Source: Allocoleopsis sp036703385 (GTDB lineage: Bacteria > Cyanobacteriota > Cyanobacteriia > Cyanobacteriales > Coleofasciculaceae). From it: DNA of 29,083 nucleotides. A model generated the notes under the pieces. That model was not told where the DNA came from, made no database searches, and saw nothing but the letters and a program-made list of their open reading frames with translations. The translations under genes were made by a program, and so were the position numbers. The DNA is taken from NCBI RefSeq assembly GCF_036703385.1, contig NZ_DATNPA010000256.1, positions 1 through 29,083 on the forward strand, written 5' to 3'. Below, piece by piece: positions 15,029-23,256 of the stretch (the first letter of the stretch is position 1; the number at the start of each line of letters is the position of its first letter).

Positions 15029-15084
15029 GTTGTTAGTTTCTAGCTGTTAAACAATAACCTAACAACTAAAAGCTAACAACTTTT
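15029..15084. terminator. Possible terminator between malQ and the RodZ-like gene
   Basis: GTTGTTAG (15029-15036) can pair with CTAACAAC at 15059-15066 or at 15073-15080, the latter followed by TTTTC. The alternatives share a repeated CTAACAAC unit. The position between convergent stop codons fits, but the stem is short and AT-rich. Confidence 0.35.
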
Positions 15085-15885
15085 CTAAGAGCTAGGATTA
15101 GCCGCAAAGCTAATTTCCTGAACCTCATAGGGGGCTCCCATTTGCTTGGCTGATTCCTTATTAAACTCCACCAAGACGCCTCCTGCATTGCCAGCTCGAA
15201 CCACCAGTCTTTTATCCGCGACCCAAGTCCGCTTCGTTCCTTCGGGTAAGGTTCCTTCAAATTCAGTCTTCCCATCTGCAACGATCCGAAGCCAAGACTG
15301 AGCTTTGAGGGTGACACGGACTTGGACTGGTTTTCCGTCTTGACTGCGTTGCGTTACTTCAGCAGCTTTGGTTGGTTCTAATTTCTGTAGCGGCTTGGGT
15401 CGAGTCGAAGGGCTAGGTGATGGAAACTGTTTGACTTGCGACGGATAGTCTTCAGCTCGACTCATCCCACCTTCCATCGCAGAACGCCTAACCAGAAGAG
15501 ATAAACCGCTCACCGCGCCAATAACCAAGCACACATATAGCAAGTAAAGGTGCATAGGTCGCAGTTGAGCAGCCGGTAAGTACTGCCAAGCCGGCTTGAC
15601 AAACTGTAGAGCTGACCCCGTCGGAAAAGCACTGGCAAACTCTGCCCCATTTAGACCCAGCGCCTCGGCAAAGCGCTTAATAAAGCCTTTGATATAAACG
15701 GGCTCTGGCAATTCATCCAGCCTACCCTCTTCAATTGCATTCAACAAGCGTGCTTGAATCCTAGTTTGAGCTGCCACTTCCTCCAAAGGGATAGACTGTT
15801 CGGTGCGGAACTGGCGGAGTCGAGACCCCAGTTCTTCTAATTTCTCGACTTGTTCTTGCGGGAAATGGCGTTTGTTCTCCTTCAT
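15085..15885 (-). CDS. RodZ-like helix-turn-helix membrane protein
   Basis: A 266-residue protein with RodZ architecture. The N-terminal cytoplasmic helix-turn-helix (about residues 18-80) includes LGSRLRQFRTEQSIPLEEVA, TRIQARLLNAIEEG and LPEPVYIKGFIKRFAEALGL. One transmembrane helix follows (about 112-132, LYLLYVCLVIGAVSGLSLLV). A proline/serine-rich linker then leads to a C-terminal RodZ_C/DUF4115-like beta domain (QVRVTLKAQSWLRIVADGK, VVRAGNAGGVLVEFN). RodZ in rod-shaped bacteria links MreB to the cell-wall synthesis machinery, so a cell-shape role is likely but inferred. Its ATG overlaps the stop codon of the upstream pseudouridine synthase gene (ATGA, 15885-15882), indicating translational coupling. 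Confidence 0.85.
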   Translation of the reverse strand: MKENKRHFPQEQVEKLEELGSRLRQFRTEQSIPLEEVAAQTRIQARLLNAIEEGRLDELPEPVYIKGFIKRFAEALGLNGAEFASAFPTGSALQFVKPAWQYLPAAQLRPMHLYLLYVCLVIGAVSGLSLLVRRSAMEGGMSRAEDYPSQVKQFPSPSPSTRPKPLQKLEPTKAAEVTQRSQDGKPVQVRVTLKAQSWLRIVADGKTEFEGTLPEGTKRTWVADKRLVVRAGNAGGVLVEFNKESAKQMGAPYEVQEISFAANPSS

Positions 15886-16673
15886 ACCCTGTACTCCTTC
15901 ATATCTGCTGGCACTTGTACTGATGTTAGGTGGACTCGGTTTTTGAGGAAATCTATTTCAAAATCATTAAGGTAACGGTAGTGACCGCTAGGGAGTACCG
16001 ATCCACGTTTGGGTTGTAATTGAATCGGGCCAATTGCAGTGCGGTGCAGATGAATCACTGGATAGCTTAGCAGTTCGGCGACACGACGAATCTGCCGATT
16101 TCTCCCCTCTGTCAAAACAATTTCCAAAAGTGTGTCCTCGACGCCACGCTGAAGTATCTGCACTTGAGCAGGTAAGGTTTTTTTTCCTAACAGGTCAACA
16201 CCCTGACGCCAAGTTTGTAGAACTGATTCAGGTGGATGACCCTGCACCCAAACATGATAAGTCTTGGGAACGTGATGGCGAGGATGGGTGAGGAGAAAAG
16301 TCAGCGCCCCGTCATTGGTGAGGAGCAGTGCACCCGTCGATTCCGCATCCAATCGCCCAACTGGATGAATACCCTGGCCTTGAGAGAGAGTTTTTGGCAG
16401 TAGGCCAAGAATTGTAGGCCGATTCCTAGACTCACGGCACGTAGAAACGACTCCAGCGGGTTTATTAAGTAACAGATGAATAGACTGAGGGCGGTTGCTC
16501 GGTTTTACAAGTTTGCCATCAACTTCGATCGCGTCTGTTTCGGGATTAGCTTTCTGCCCCAGATGCACAACGCTACCATTGAGTCGAACCTGTCCGGCTT
16601 CGATCATCTGCTCAGCTTGACGCCGTGAGGCTATACCCCACTGGGAAAGAATTTTTTGCACTCTTTCTTCCAT
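15882..16673 (-). CDS. rRNA pseudouridine synthase (RsuA/RluB family)
   Basis: A 263-residue enzyme that isomerises a specific uridine in rRNA to pseudouridine. The N-terminal S4 RNA-binding domain (about residues 1-55) has ERVQKILSQWGIASRRQAE and VRLNGSVV. The catalytic domain has LLLNKPAGVVST and GRLDAESTGALLLTNDG with the catalytic aspartate D109. GRNRQIRRVAELLSYPV is the conserved C-terminal motif. RluB (23S) and RsuA (16S) cannot be told apart with certainty. The ATG at 16673 gives the standard start just before the S4 domain; a GTG at 16742 would add 23 unconserved residues. It is the first gene of a two-gene unit with the RodZ-like gene, overlapping it by four bases. Confidence 0.92.
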   Translation of the reverse strand: MEERVQKILSQWGIASRRQAEQMIEAGQVRLNGSVVHLGQKANPETDAIEVDGKLVKPSNRPQSIHLLLNKPAGVVSTCRESRNRPTILGLLPKTLSQGQGIHPVGRLDAESTGALLLTNDGALTFLLTHPRHHVPKTYHVWVQGHPPESVLQTWRQGVDLLGKKTLPAQVQILQRGVEDTLLEIVLTEGRNRQIRRVAELLSYPVIHLHRTAIGPIQLQPKRGSVLPSGHYRYLNDFEIDFLKNRVHLTSVQVPADMKEYRV

Positions 16674-17002
16674 GATGGTTCGACTACTGTATGAGCGTTT
16701 ACGTCTAGAGAAGGGCGATGCACTAGAGGGATACTCTGTCACAAGGGAGAACCTCCGGGAGGAACACCGAGCACTACAGAGCGTCGCCTATGCTTGGATC
16801 AACCTGACTCAACTATGTACAAATATTACAAGAATGGGGTTAACTGCAAGTACTCCGTTTTTTTTGCCCAAAACAAGTGTAAGTCATGAATCAATGTGTC
16901 AGGAACACAAGTATCACAAAAGCTTCTGACATCTTAGACAAAATCGGTAAAAAACTCGTGAAGAAAACTTTTTTCTCTAAGCCCTATTTATTTGGAGGTG
17001 CT
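16674..17002. other. Divergent intergenic region
   Basis: About 330 bases between the pseudouridine synthase gene (-) and the DUF2993 gene (+), if the preferred starts are right. It must hold two promoters. I see no strong inverted repeat, RNA gene or extra coding frame. An 85-codon plus frame at 16672-16929 looks like chance. Confidence 0.5.
16994..16998 (+). promoter_or_regulatory. Ribosome binding site deciding the DUF2993 start
   Basis: GGAGG four bases before ATG 17003 is the only good Shine-Dalgarno in the region. It favours the short form over an in-frame ATG at 16886. Confidence 0.65.
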
Positions 17003-17740
17003 ATGGACGTTGAAACACCAGATACTGTGAAGTCCCAAAGAAGCCGGATAATCAGCAAAGTATTATCACCAGCAGTACAGTTGTGGTTGCGATCGCAAGT
17101 GGAGCAAGTTGAAACACTAAAATTCAAGATTATTGGGGCTGATCGCCAAATCCTCTCTGGTCACATCCCTACAGTCTCTGTCACAGCAAGTCGTGTGGTA
17201 TATCAAGGACTACATCTTAGTCAAATTGAGCTGGAAGGCACTGGTATTCGCGTCAACCTGGGTCAGGTGATCAAAGGCAAGCCCTTGCGCCTTCTCAAAC
17301 CCGTACCCGTAGCTGGTCAGCTACTACTTTTTACCAGTGATCTTCTCGCCTCTCTTCAGGCACCTTTATTATCTACAGCTGTAACCGAATTTCTGATCAC
17401 ATTACTCAACTCCAATGGAATCAGCCATTCACTTGACCCCTTACAAGAGCAACAAATCAGCTGGCAACACATTGATATTGAAGAGGGTCAACTAACCCTC
17501 TTGGGCACACTTACAGACGCGACCCTACAGATAACGCCCATCGTCATTCGTGCTGGCTTGCATTTGGCAACACCTCAAGTACTGAAACTCAACCCTCTAC
17601 AAATTCAGATCTCACAAACATTACCACCCTTGGTTTTAGATGGCTTCCAGGTAGATTTAGGTTCAGAGGTGAATCTTGAGGAACTTGCTTTAACTTCTGG
17701 ACAGATGCTGTGTCGTGGACGCCTGACAGTGCTTCCCTAA
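17003..17740 (+). CDS. DUF2993 family protein
   Basis: A 245-residue protein of the DUF2993 type, a lipid-binding-like fold (related to LmeA) common in cyanobacteria and actinobacteria. Visible features are a helical N-terminus (RSRIISKVLSPAVQLWLRSQVEQ), VETLKFKIIGADRQILSGHIP and SVTASRVVYQGLHLSQIELEG, typical of the repeated beta-sheet part. The C-terminal half (about 170-245) repeats the pattern with LTLLGTLTDATLQITPIVIRAG. No signal peptide precedes the preferred start. The function is unknown; binding of a membrane lipid is inference from the family. GGAGG at 16994 fixes the start at 17003. It is convergent with the response regulator gene. Confidence 0.8.
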   Translation: MDVETPDTVKSQRSRIISKVLSPAVQLWLRSQVEQVETLKFKIIGADRQILSGHIPTVSVTASRVVYQGLHLSQIELEGTGIRVNLGQVIKGKPLRLLKPVPVAGQLLLFTSDLLASLQAPLLSTAVTEFLITLLNSNGISHSLDPLQEQQISWQHIDIEEGQLTLLGTLTDATLQITPIVIRAGLHLATPQVLKLNPLQIQISQTLPPLVLDGFQVDLGSEVNLEELALTSGQMLCRGRLTVLP

Positions 17741-17877
17741 GCGCAGTTCAACAGCTCCGTTTGAACAAAGGCTTAATCTGGCAATAAAACTGGGACAAAT
17801 ACCACAAACTTTTAGCGAAAAATGCCAAATTTCCAATAGCTAATCAAGCCTAATGCAATCACCCCATTGACTTGATA

Positions 17878-18555
17878 TTAGACCAAGCCCGATCGCAGTG
17901 CCACAACGGCTACCTGAACTCGGTCATCAACCGCTAGTTTGTTCATAATCCCTCGAACATGAGTCTTAACTGTATTGGCACTCAGGTAGAGTTTCGTCGC
18001 AATCTCGGGATTACTGTAGCCTTCGACAATTAGTTTTAAGACTTCTAGTTCTCGCTGCGATAAATTGGCGATATTGCCGGTGGGAGAAGGCGGGGTGAGA
18101 TGTTGAAGGACTTGACGACCAATCTGAGGGTCTAGATAAGTGGCTCCTTCAGCCGCTGCTGCGATCGCCTTGAGCAATCGATCTACACTGGCTCCTTTAA
18201 TGCAATAGGCATCCGCACCACTAGAAAGCGATGCAATAACTTCCTGTTCAGTGGTATGGGAAGTTAGCATTACGACTCTGATGTGGGGCAGGGCTGCCTT
18301 GATTTGCTGAGTAGCGGCAATGCCATCTAAACGCGGCAGACCAATATCCATCACGATGAGATCGGGATTCAATCTCTTTGCCGCTTCGACGCCCATGTAG
18401 CCGTCTTCTGCTTGTCCCACAATAGTGATTTGTGGATGAGCTGTTAATGACTGCTCTAAACCCAATTGCATCATTGGGTCATCTTCTACAATCAAAACCC
18501 GCAAAGATTTTGATTCGGTGGGCAAATCTATAGATGGCGGAGTTTCAGATGGCAT
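17878..18555 (-). CDS. Two-component response regulator, NarL/FixJ type
   Basis: A 225-residue response regulator. The receiver domain (about residues 18-135) has the acidic pair D25-D26 after VLIVE, phosphoacceptor D70 in PDLIVMDIGLP, T98 in VVMLTSHT and K120 in YCIKGAS. The C-terminal LuxR-type helix-turn-helix (about 163-222) reads LSQRELEVLKLIVEGYSNPE and STANTV-like LSANTVKTHVRGIMNKL. It should be a DNA-binding transcription regulator activated by a histidine kinase, which is not encoded next to it. The target genes are unknown. The 17 residues before the receiver form a proline- and serine-rich leader. The ATG at 18555 is the only suitable start. It is divergent from the RHH-Ycf46-Ycf35 cluster. 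Confidence 0.93.
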   Translation of the reverse strand: MPSETPPSIDLPTESKSLRVLIVEDDPMMQLGLEQSLTAHPQITIVGQAEDGYMGVEAAKRLNPDLIVMDIGLPRLDGIAATQQIKAALPHIRVVMLTSHTTEQEVIASLSSGADAYCIKGASVDRLLKAIAAAAEGATYLDPQIGRQVLQHLTPPSPTGNIANLSQRELEVLKLIVEGYSNPEIATKLYLSANTVKTHVRGIMNKLAVDDRVQVAVVALRSGLV

Positions 18556-18882
18556 GGTTGGCGCTTACGGCAATCCAGTCGAACCTTACAGTATTGTATC
18601 TAAATCCACCAGACGGCTTGCGCGATACTCGGTTACCCTTTCCCTTTACTATCTTCACTCCCTTCAATGGGTTCCTGCCCACCCTTATAATCCCCAGACT
18701 GGGGTTTTTGGGGTCGCGAAAGGCTTTACCTTCAATCCCTTTATTCATCCACCCGAGTCCCACATCTACTTAATGGTCAAGAAATGTAACAATTATGCCG
18801 TCATGCTGGTTTTATGTCTTGACAGCGCCTGAATAACCCGATAAGCTTGCATAGCATACCCGGGTAAAACGATTGAAATTAT
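18556..18882. other. Divergent intergenic region with a terminator-like hairpin
   Basis: About 327 bases between the response regulator (-) and the RHH gene (+). Three overlapping frames of 70-105 codons here are mutually exclusive and lack support, so I treat the region as non-coding. It contains the hairpin at 18692-18709. Confidence 0.5.
18692..18709 (+). terminator. Hairpin plus T-run upstream of the RHH gene
   Basis: CCCCA (18692-18696) pairs with TGGGG (18700-18704) across GAC, followed by TTTTT. It resembles a rho-independent terminator on the plus strand, but no plus-strand gene ends nearby. It could be an attenuator in the leader of the gene at 18883 or a dispersed repeat. Confidence 0.4.
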
Positions 18883-19233
18883 ATGCAAGACAAGCAGAAG
18901 GTTACGTTGTATCTCCCACCAGGACTCCATCGCCAGCTGAAAATTAGAGCAGCTGTTGACGCCGATTCCATGTCGGCAATGGTAGAAAAAGCAATCGTTT
19001 TCTACCTGCGCCACCCGGAAGTGGTAGACGAGGTCGAAGCATCCTACGGGAAAACCCATCGGGTATATGCCTGTCCTGAATGCTCTAGCTCCGTAGTTAT
19101 CACACAAGGAGAACTGGTTTCCCTGAAAAATCAGCCCCATATTCTGGCAGAAGATATTTCAGTGGAAAAGGTACGAGAAGAAGTAGGTTCCCCTACAGGC
19201 GCTCAGGGAGAAGAGGAATTAGTTCCTTGTTAA
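18883..19233 (+). CDS. Ribbon-helix-helix protein with CxxC motif
   Basis: A 116-residue protein. Residues about 5-45 (KVTLYLPPGLHRQLKIRAAV, MSAMVEKAIVFYL) look like a ribbon-helix-helix DNA-binding fold: a beta-strand with alternating residues, then two helices. Next comes VYACPECSSSVVI, a CPEC pair that could be half of a metal site, with another cysteine at the C-terminus. The tail is acidic and glutamate-rich. It lies 86 bases before ycf46 on the same strand, suggesting an operon with ycf46 and ycf35. A comparable small gene precedes the ycf46 homologue in Synechocystis as I recall, but I cannot verify that they are orthologous. A role as a transcription regulator is inference; an antitoxin is possible, but no toxin is adjacent. 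Confidence 0.75.
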   Translation: MQDKQKVTLYLPPGLHRQLKIRAAVDADSMSAMVEKAIVFYLRHPEVVDEVEASYGKTHRVYACPECSSSVVITQGELVSLKNQPHILAEDISVEKVREEVGSPTGAQGEEELVPC

Positions 19234-19319
19234 TGCTTGCTAGCTCAAGAGCCGATTGTGTTGCTTTTTTGATGATGCTTGAGCAGTGGTTGCGCCGTCT
19301 CTAAACTAGGTCGATAGTC

Positions 19320-20834
19320 ATGCAAGAAGAGATCAGTATACTCATTCAAGCTCAATATCCTCTAATCTACCTCGTGACTTCTGAGGAAGAGCGGACAGAA
19401 CGAGTGATAGCCAAGATTGCTCAAGAAGCAAAATCACCCCAACGGCGTGTTTTTATCTGGACTGTCACCCACGGAATTGTTGAGTATGGTCAATCACGGC
19501 ACATCACCCAGCACAACACTGTCTCTCCGGAAGCAGCAATCCAATGGGTTATTCAGCAGAAAGAAGCCGGTATATATATCTTTAAAGACTTACATCCCTT
19601 TATTGATTCGCCAGCAACAACCCGATGGCTACGAGATGCGATCGCTAGCTTCAAGGGTACGCAGAAAGCCATTATTCTGATGTCCCCCTTGCAGCAGGTT
19701 CCTATTGAGCTGGAAAAAGAAGTAGTTGTTATTGACTACCCATTACCCGACCTCTCAGAACTGAACCAAGTCCTGTCTCATCAGCTAGAGCAAAACCGAA
19801 CTCGTCGCCCTGCGACCGACACCCGAGAAAAGCTTCTGAGAGCCGCATTAGGCTTAACTCATGATGAAGCAGAAAAGGTGTATCGCAAAGCTTACGTCAA
19901 GTCGGGTCGTCTCACTGAAGGCGAAGTTGATATTGTCCTTTCCGAGAAAAAGCAACTAATCCGCCGGAATGGAATTTTAGAGTATATTGAAGAAGATGAG
20001 ACCATCGATTCGATTGGAGGCTTAGAAGAGCTAAAGCGATGGCTGAAGCAGCGCTCCAATGCCTTTACCGAACGGGCGAGAGAATATGGCTTACCCCAAC
20101 CGAAAGGGATGTTAATTTTAGGGGTTCCTGGATGTGGTAAGTCTCTGATTGCCAAAACTACATCTCGTCTTTGGGGTCTGCCACTACTGCGCCTAGATAT
20201 GGGTCGCGTGTACGATGGGTCGATGGTAGGTCGCTCAGAAGCTAACCTACGCAACGCCCTCAAAACGGCAGAATCAATTTCTCCAGCTATACTGTTCATT
20301 GATGAGTTAGATAAGTCCTTCGCTGGCAGCAGCGGGTCGTCTGATTCCGATGGGGGTACCTCAAGCCGCATTTTCGGTTCCTTCCTCACCTGGATGCAAG
20401 AGAAAACCTCACCCGTTTTCGTGATGGCAACAGCGAACCGAGTTGAGCGTCTACCAGGAGAATTCCTCCGTAAAGGTCGTTTTGATGAAATCTTCTTCGT
20501 CGATTTACCGACAGCGGAAGAGCGGCAGCAAATTTTTAGCATTCACCTAAGTAAGCGGCGTCGAGAAATTGCGCGCTTTGATCTGGATCAGTTGGCTAAG
20601 GTTTCCGAGGGATTCTCTGGAGCAGAAATTGAGCAAGCTATAATCGCTGCCATGTATGAGGCATTTGCTCAAGACAGAGAATTTACCCAACTGGATATCA
20701 TTGCCGCCATCAAAGCAACTCTACCGCTTTCCAAGACAATGACCGAGCAGGTAACAGCCCTGAGGGACTGGGCTAGGCAGCGCGCGCGACCTGCGGCGTC
20801 CTCCGTTGCTGAATATCAGCGAATGGAGTTTTAA
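19320..20834 (+). CDS. ycf46: Ycf46 family AAA+ ATPase
   Basis: A 504-residue AAA+ protein of the Ycf46 family, conserved in cyanobacteria and some algal plastids. The N-terminal Ycf46 domain (1-200) begins ISILIQAQYPLIYLVTSEEE. The AAA module has Walker A GVPGCGKS (268-275), Walker B LFIDELD with D328 and E329, a serine-rich insertion after Walker B (SFAGSSGSSDSDGGTSS), sensor region FVMATANRVERLPGE and the arginine finger LRKGRFDEIFFVDLP. The lid domain with FSGAEIEQAIIAAMYEAF follows. It is soluble. The biochemical role is not established; work on the Synechocystis homologue, as I recall, links it to stress response and CO2 use. It lies between the RHH gene and ycf35. Confidence 0.94.
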   Translation: MQEEISILIQAQYPLIYLVTSEEERTERVIAKIAQEAKSPQRRVFIWTVTHGIVEYGQSRHITQHNTVSPEAAIQWVIQQKEAGIYIFKDLHPFIDSPATTRWLRDAIASFKGTQKAIILMSPLQQVPIELEKEVVVIDYPLPDLSELNQVLSHQLEQNRTRRPATDTREKLLRAALGLTHDEAEKVYRKAYVKSGRLTEGEVDIVLSEKKQLIRRNGILEYIEEDETIDSIGGLEELKRWLKQRSNAFTERAREYGLPQPKGMLILGVPGCGKSLIAKTTSRLWGLPLLRLDMGRVYDGSMVGRSEANLRNALKTAESISPAILFIDELDKSFAGSSGSSDSDGGTSSRIFGSFLTWMQEKTSPVFVMATANRVERLPGEFLRKGRFDEIFFVDLPTAEERQQIFSIHLSKRRREIARFDLDQLAKVSEGFSGAEIEQAIIAAMYEAFAQDREFTQLDIIAAIKATLPLSKTMTEQVTALRDWARQRARPAASSVAEYQRMEF

Positions 20835-20855
20835 AAGCTTTCTCCTGCTCCCAAC

Positions 20856-20920
20856 AGGAGGAAAGGCTAGCAATTTATTCGCTAGCAGTTTGACAAAAAG
20901 GCCGCACAAGTTCGAGCGGC
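20856..20920. other. Stem-loops between ycf46 and ycf35
   Basis: GCTAGC occurs twice nine bases apart (around 20867-20887) and can form a stem, and GCCGC (20901-20905) pairs with GCGGC (20916-20920). Neither has a T-run, so they are more likely processing or stability elements than terminators. The whole gap 20835-20983 has no gene. Confidence 0.35.
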
Positions 20921-20983
20921 TCCAATGCAAAAGCAAAACGCTACGTTGTCGTTTCTCTACTATCTCTACTGGAGGAAATCCCA

Positions 20984-21337
20984 ATGTCTCACTTTAGCAC
21001 TCTGCGCACCAAGATCACCGACGCTGAAATCCTGAAAGCTTCTCTCCGTGACCTGGGCATCTCTGTTAAGACGGAAGCTGATGTTCGTGGCTACAACGGT
21101 CAGCGCGTCCGGTCTGACATCGTTGCTGTTCTCGAAGGCGAGTATGACCTCGGTTGGTCTCGCAACAGTGATGGTTCCTTTGATCTGATTGCTGACCTCT
21201 GGGGTGTTGCTAAAAAGCACAACCAAACCGAGCTGATCAACTCGATCAATCAGAAGTACGCCGTCAACAAGACCTTGGCAGAAGTCAAGCAGCGCGGCTT
21301 GCAGAATGCAAACGTTAAGTTGGTTCTGCAAAAATAG
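20984..21337 (+). CDS. ycf35: Ycf35 / DUF1257 family protein
   Basis: A 117-residue DUF1257 (Ycf35) protein, a family found in cyanobacteria and red-lineage plastids. It starts MSHFSTLRTKITDAEILKAS, the usual N-terminus, and has the conserved VRSDIVAVLEGEYDLGWSR, DLIADLWGVAKKH and the C-terminal NANVKLVLQK. A strong ribosome site (GGAGG at 20971-20975, 8 bases before the ATG) and a good terminator downstream suggest efficient expression. The function is unknown. It follows ycf46 after 149 bases on the same strand, and the clustering of two uncharacterised plastid-type families suggests a joint role in a photosynthesis-related process. Confidence 0.92.
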   Translation: MSHFSTLRTKITDAEILKASLRDLGISVKTEADVRGYNGQRVRSDIVAVLEGEYDLGWSRNSDGSFDLIADLWGVAKKHNQTELINSINQKYAVNKTLAEVKQRGLQNANVKLVLQK

Positions 21338-21492
21338 TCAGTCCGTCTAGGCGTTCCCAAGCTCACGGGTTGACCAATGACAGGTTAGCCCGTTTTCTCT
21401 ACCTGCTAACTCAGTAGGCACAGAACACTTTAAGAAAATAATTTACACCAGAGAGCTTGTCTAAATCGCCAGTTTCTTATCTAAAATTCTTT

Positions 21493-21519
21493 AAACCTCC
21501 TCTGAATTGAGGAGGTTTT
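21493..21519. terminator. Strong terminator between ycf35 and the amidase gene
   Basis: AAACCTCCTC (21493-21502) pairs perfectly with GAGGAGGTTT (21509-21518) over a 6-base loop, followed by a T. On the other strand the stem ends in TTTAAAG. It lies between convergent genes and probably works in both directions. Confidence 0.85.
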
Positions 21520-21547
21520 GTGTTGAAGTTAGCTTATAACCTGGGTT

Positions 21548-22993
21548 CTAATAATTTTGGCGAAGGTACAAGAGAATTCCCCGTGCGATCGCCTCTGCCA
21601 TTTGGCGCTGATAAGCTGGGGATGCCAGTCTAGAGGCATCCCCAGCTCCCGTTACATAACCCACTTCCACTAAGGTGGCGGGCATCGAATTATTTCTAAG
21701 GACGTAAAATCTCGCTTGCCGTACCCCTCTGTCTGACGTACTTAGGCTTTGTAAAATACTATAGTGAATCGCTTGAGCCAAACGCTGACTAGAGAAGTAA
21801 TAGGTTTCTATTCCATTCACATCAGGACGGCGTAAACTAATCGAATTAGCGTGGATGCTTACAAAAGCAGATGCACCTACCTGTCTGGCAATTTGAACTC
21901 GTCCCTCTAGACTAATAAAGCGATCGTCTGAGCGCGTCATCACGACCTGAATACCCTGTTGTTGCAAGCTCGCCGCGACTTGTAGGGAAATCGCTAAGAT
22001 AATATCTTTCTCGCGCAATCCGCCAATCCCGATCGCTCCCGCGTCTTTACCACCGTGTCCTGGGTCAATCACCACAACAGTACGACCGTATGGCACGCGA
22101 GAGAAGGAGTCAGGCGTCGTTGTCCGGATAGGTGGTCGTACAGGAGGAATGGAGCCAGTGGGAGGGAATACGGCTCTTGTCTGTCGCAGTTGTAGCGCTA
22201 AAAGTTGGTCAGTGAGTTGATTGAGCTCTCCAATCTGAGTCCCTCGACTAGGCTTGACCAAAATGGCTACTGTGCGGCGGTCTTGCTGCCGGACGAGTAT
22301 CTGGGAAATAGCACTTCTGGCATCGAGTTGAGGCCCCCTAAGTTGCCCAGCCAGTTGAGCATTCGGAATAAGAATCTGATAAGTATTGGCTCTGGCGTTC
22401 CAACGGCTGGTTGCCCTGACCCTCTGGTCAGCCCGAATGACCAATTGAGTCCCCTCATTGACCAGTTCAATAGCCTCAATGATGGCGAGACGGTTGGCAG
22501 ACGTTGCGGTGTCCAATGGTGGAATTGAGGGAGTAGAAGCGCGTGGTGGGGATATTACCGCGACAGGTTGAGACGTTGTTCTGGGCGTTGTCGTAATTCG
22601 CTCAGGTGTGGGTAATTGCACCGACCACTGACTGGGGGAAAGAGCTTGAAACAGTACTTGTCGGGGGTCGATGGTATAACCTGGTGCTAACTCTACGACG
22701 ATGCGAGTCATCTGGGAATTATATTGCCCGACTCGAACTTCCCGAATTGCCCCAGCGATTGGCTGATTCAGCGTTGGGCGTCCCAGGGTTGTACCCGGTA
22801 AATCAATAATTAAACGCGTGGGGTTGGCATACAGTTGAGCTTTGGGTTGAACACTATCGTCTGTTGTAAATACCAGTTGATTTTGATTAGAGTCAAAACG
22901 CCACATGAGAAGTTTTGCGGCTTCAGCAGGAGATGAAACGAGAAAAATGCTTGACAAACTGGGAAGTAGCAGTAGCCACTGAAATTTCATCAT
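21548..22993 (-). CDS. N-acetylmuramoyl-L-alanine amidase with AMIN domain
   Basis: A 481-residue exported cell-wall hydrolase of the AmiC type, which cleaves the amide bond between N-acetylmuramate and the stem peptide. Signal peptide: LLLLPSLSSIFLVSSPAEAA, cleaved after AEA. An N-terminal AMIN domain (about 28-130) has LIIDLPGTTLG and IREVRVGQYNSQMTRIVVEL; a second AMIN-like stretch follows (about 175-260). The C-terminal Amidase_3 domain has the zinc ligands in VVIDPGHGGKDAG, LREKDIILAIS and FVSIHANS, and the catalytic glutamate in LVEVGYVTGAGD. In filamentous cyanobacteria AmiC-type enzymes drill the septal nanopores for cell-cell communication; that role here is inference. GGAG five bases upstream selects 22993; the ATG at 23023 is less supported. 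Confidence 0.93.
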   Translation of the reverse strand: MMKFQWLLLLPSLSSIFLVSSPAEAAKLLMWRFDSNQNQLVFTTDDSVQPKAQLYANPTRLIIDLPGTTLGRPTLNQPIAGAIREVRVGQYNSQMTRIVVELAPGYTIDPRQVLFQALSPSQWSVQLPTPERITTTPRTTSQPVAVISPPRASTPSIPPLDTATSANRLAIIEAIELVNEGTQLVIRADQRVRATSRWNARANTYQILIPNAQLAGQLRGPQLDARSAISQILVRQQDRRTVAILVKPSRGTQIGELNQLTDQLLALQLRQTRAVFPPTGSIPPVRPPIRTTTPDSFSRVPYGRTVVVIDPGHGGKDAGAIGIGGLREKDIILAISLQVAASLQQQGIQVVMTRSDDRFISLEGRVQIARQVGASAFVSIHANSISLRRPDVNGIETYYFSSQRLAQAIHYSILQSLSTSDRGVRQARFYVLRNNSMPATLVEVGYVTGAGDASRLASPAYQRQMAEAIARGILLYLRQNY

Positions 22994-23185
22994 GATTGCT
23001 CCGGTTGCCAACGTTTGCTTCACCAGGGTAGATAAGAAGCACAGAGAGCTAGACTCCCTCAGCTAGTTGGTATAGTCTGCTTGATCGCTCCTCTTCCATT
23101 TATAGATACTGGTGCGACATTACGATACAAGGAGGAATAGGTCGCTACCTTTTTATGCAAATTTCATGCAGGGTTATGAGCATTA

Positions 23186-23213
23186 TTGACAAAAAGGTGA
23201 CAAAAATTAAATT
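23186..23213 (+). promoter_or_regulatory. Candidate promoter of glcE
   Basis: TTGACA at 23186-23191 with TAAATT at 23208-23213, spacer 16 bases, lies about 43 bases before the glcE ATG. The -10 box matches only 4 of 6 positions. Confidence 0.35.
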
Positions 23214-23256
23214 GGAACGCTGGGAGTGACAGCCTAGATTAGGACTAATCAGAAGC

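Noticed and set aside
18518..18832. Three overlapping frames (two plus, one minus) in the divergent gap
   Set aside because: They are mutually exclusive, lack ribosome sites, and overlap a terminator-like hairpin.
19892..20542. A 216-codon minus-strand open frame
   Set aside because: It lies wholly inside ycf46, is rich in arginine and serine, and has no domain; it is an antisense shadow of a well-supported gene.
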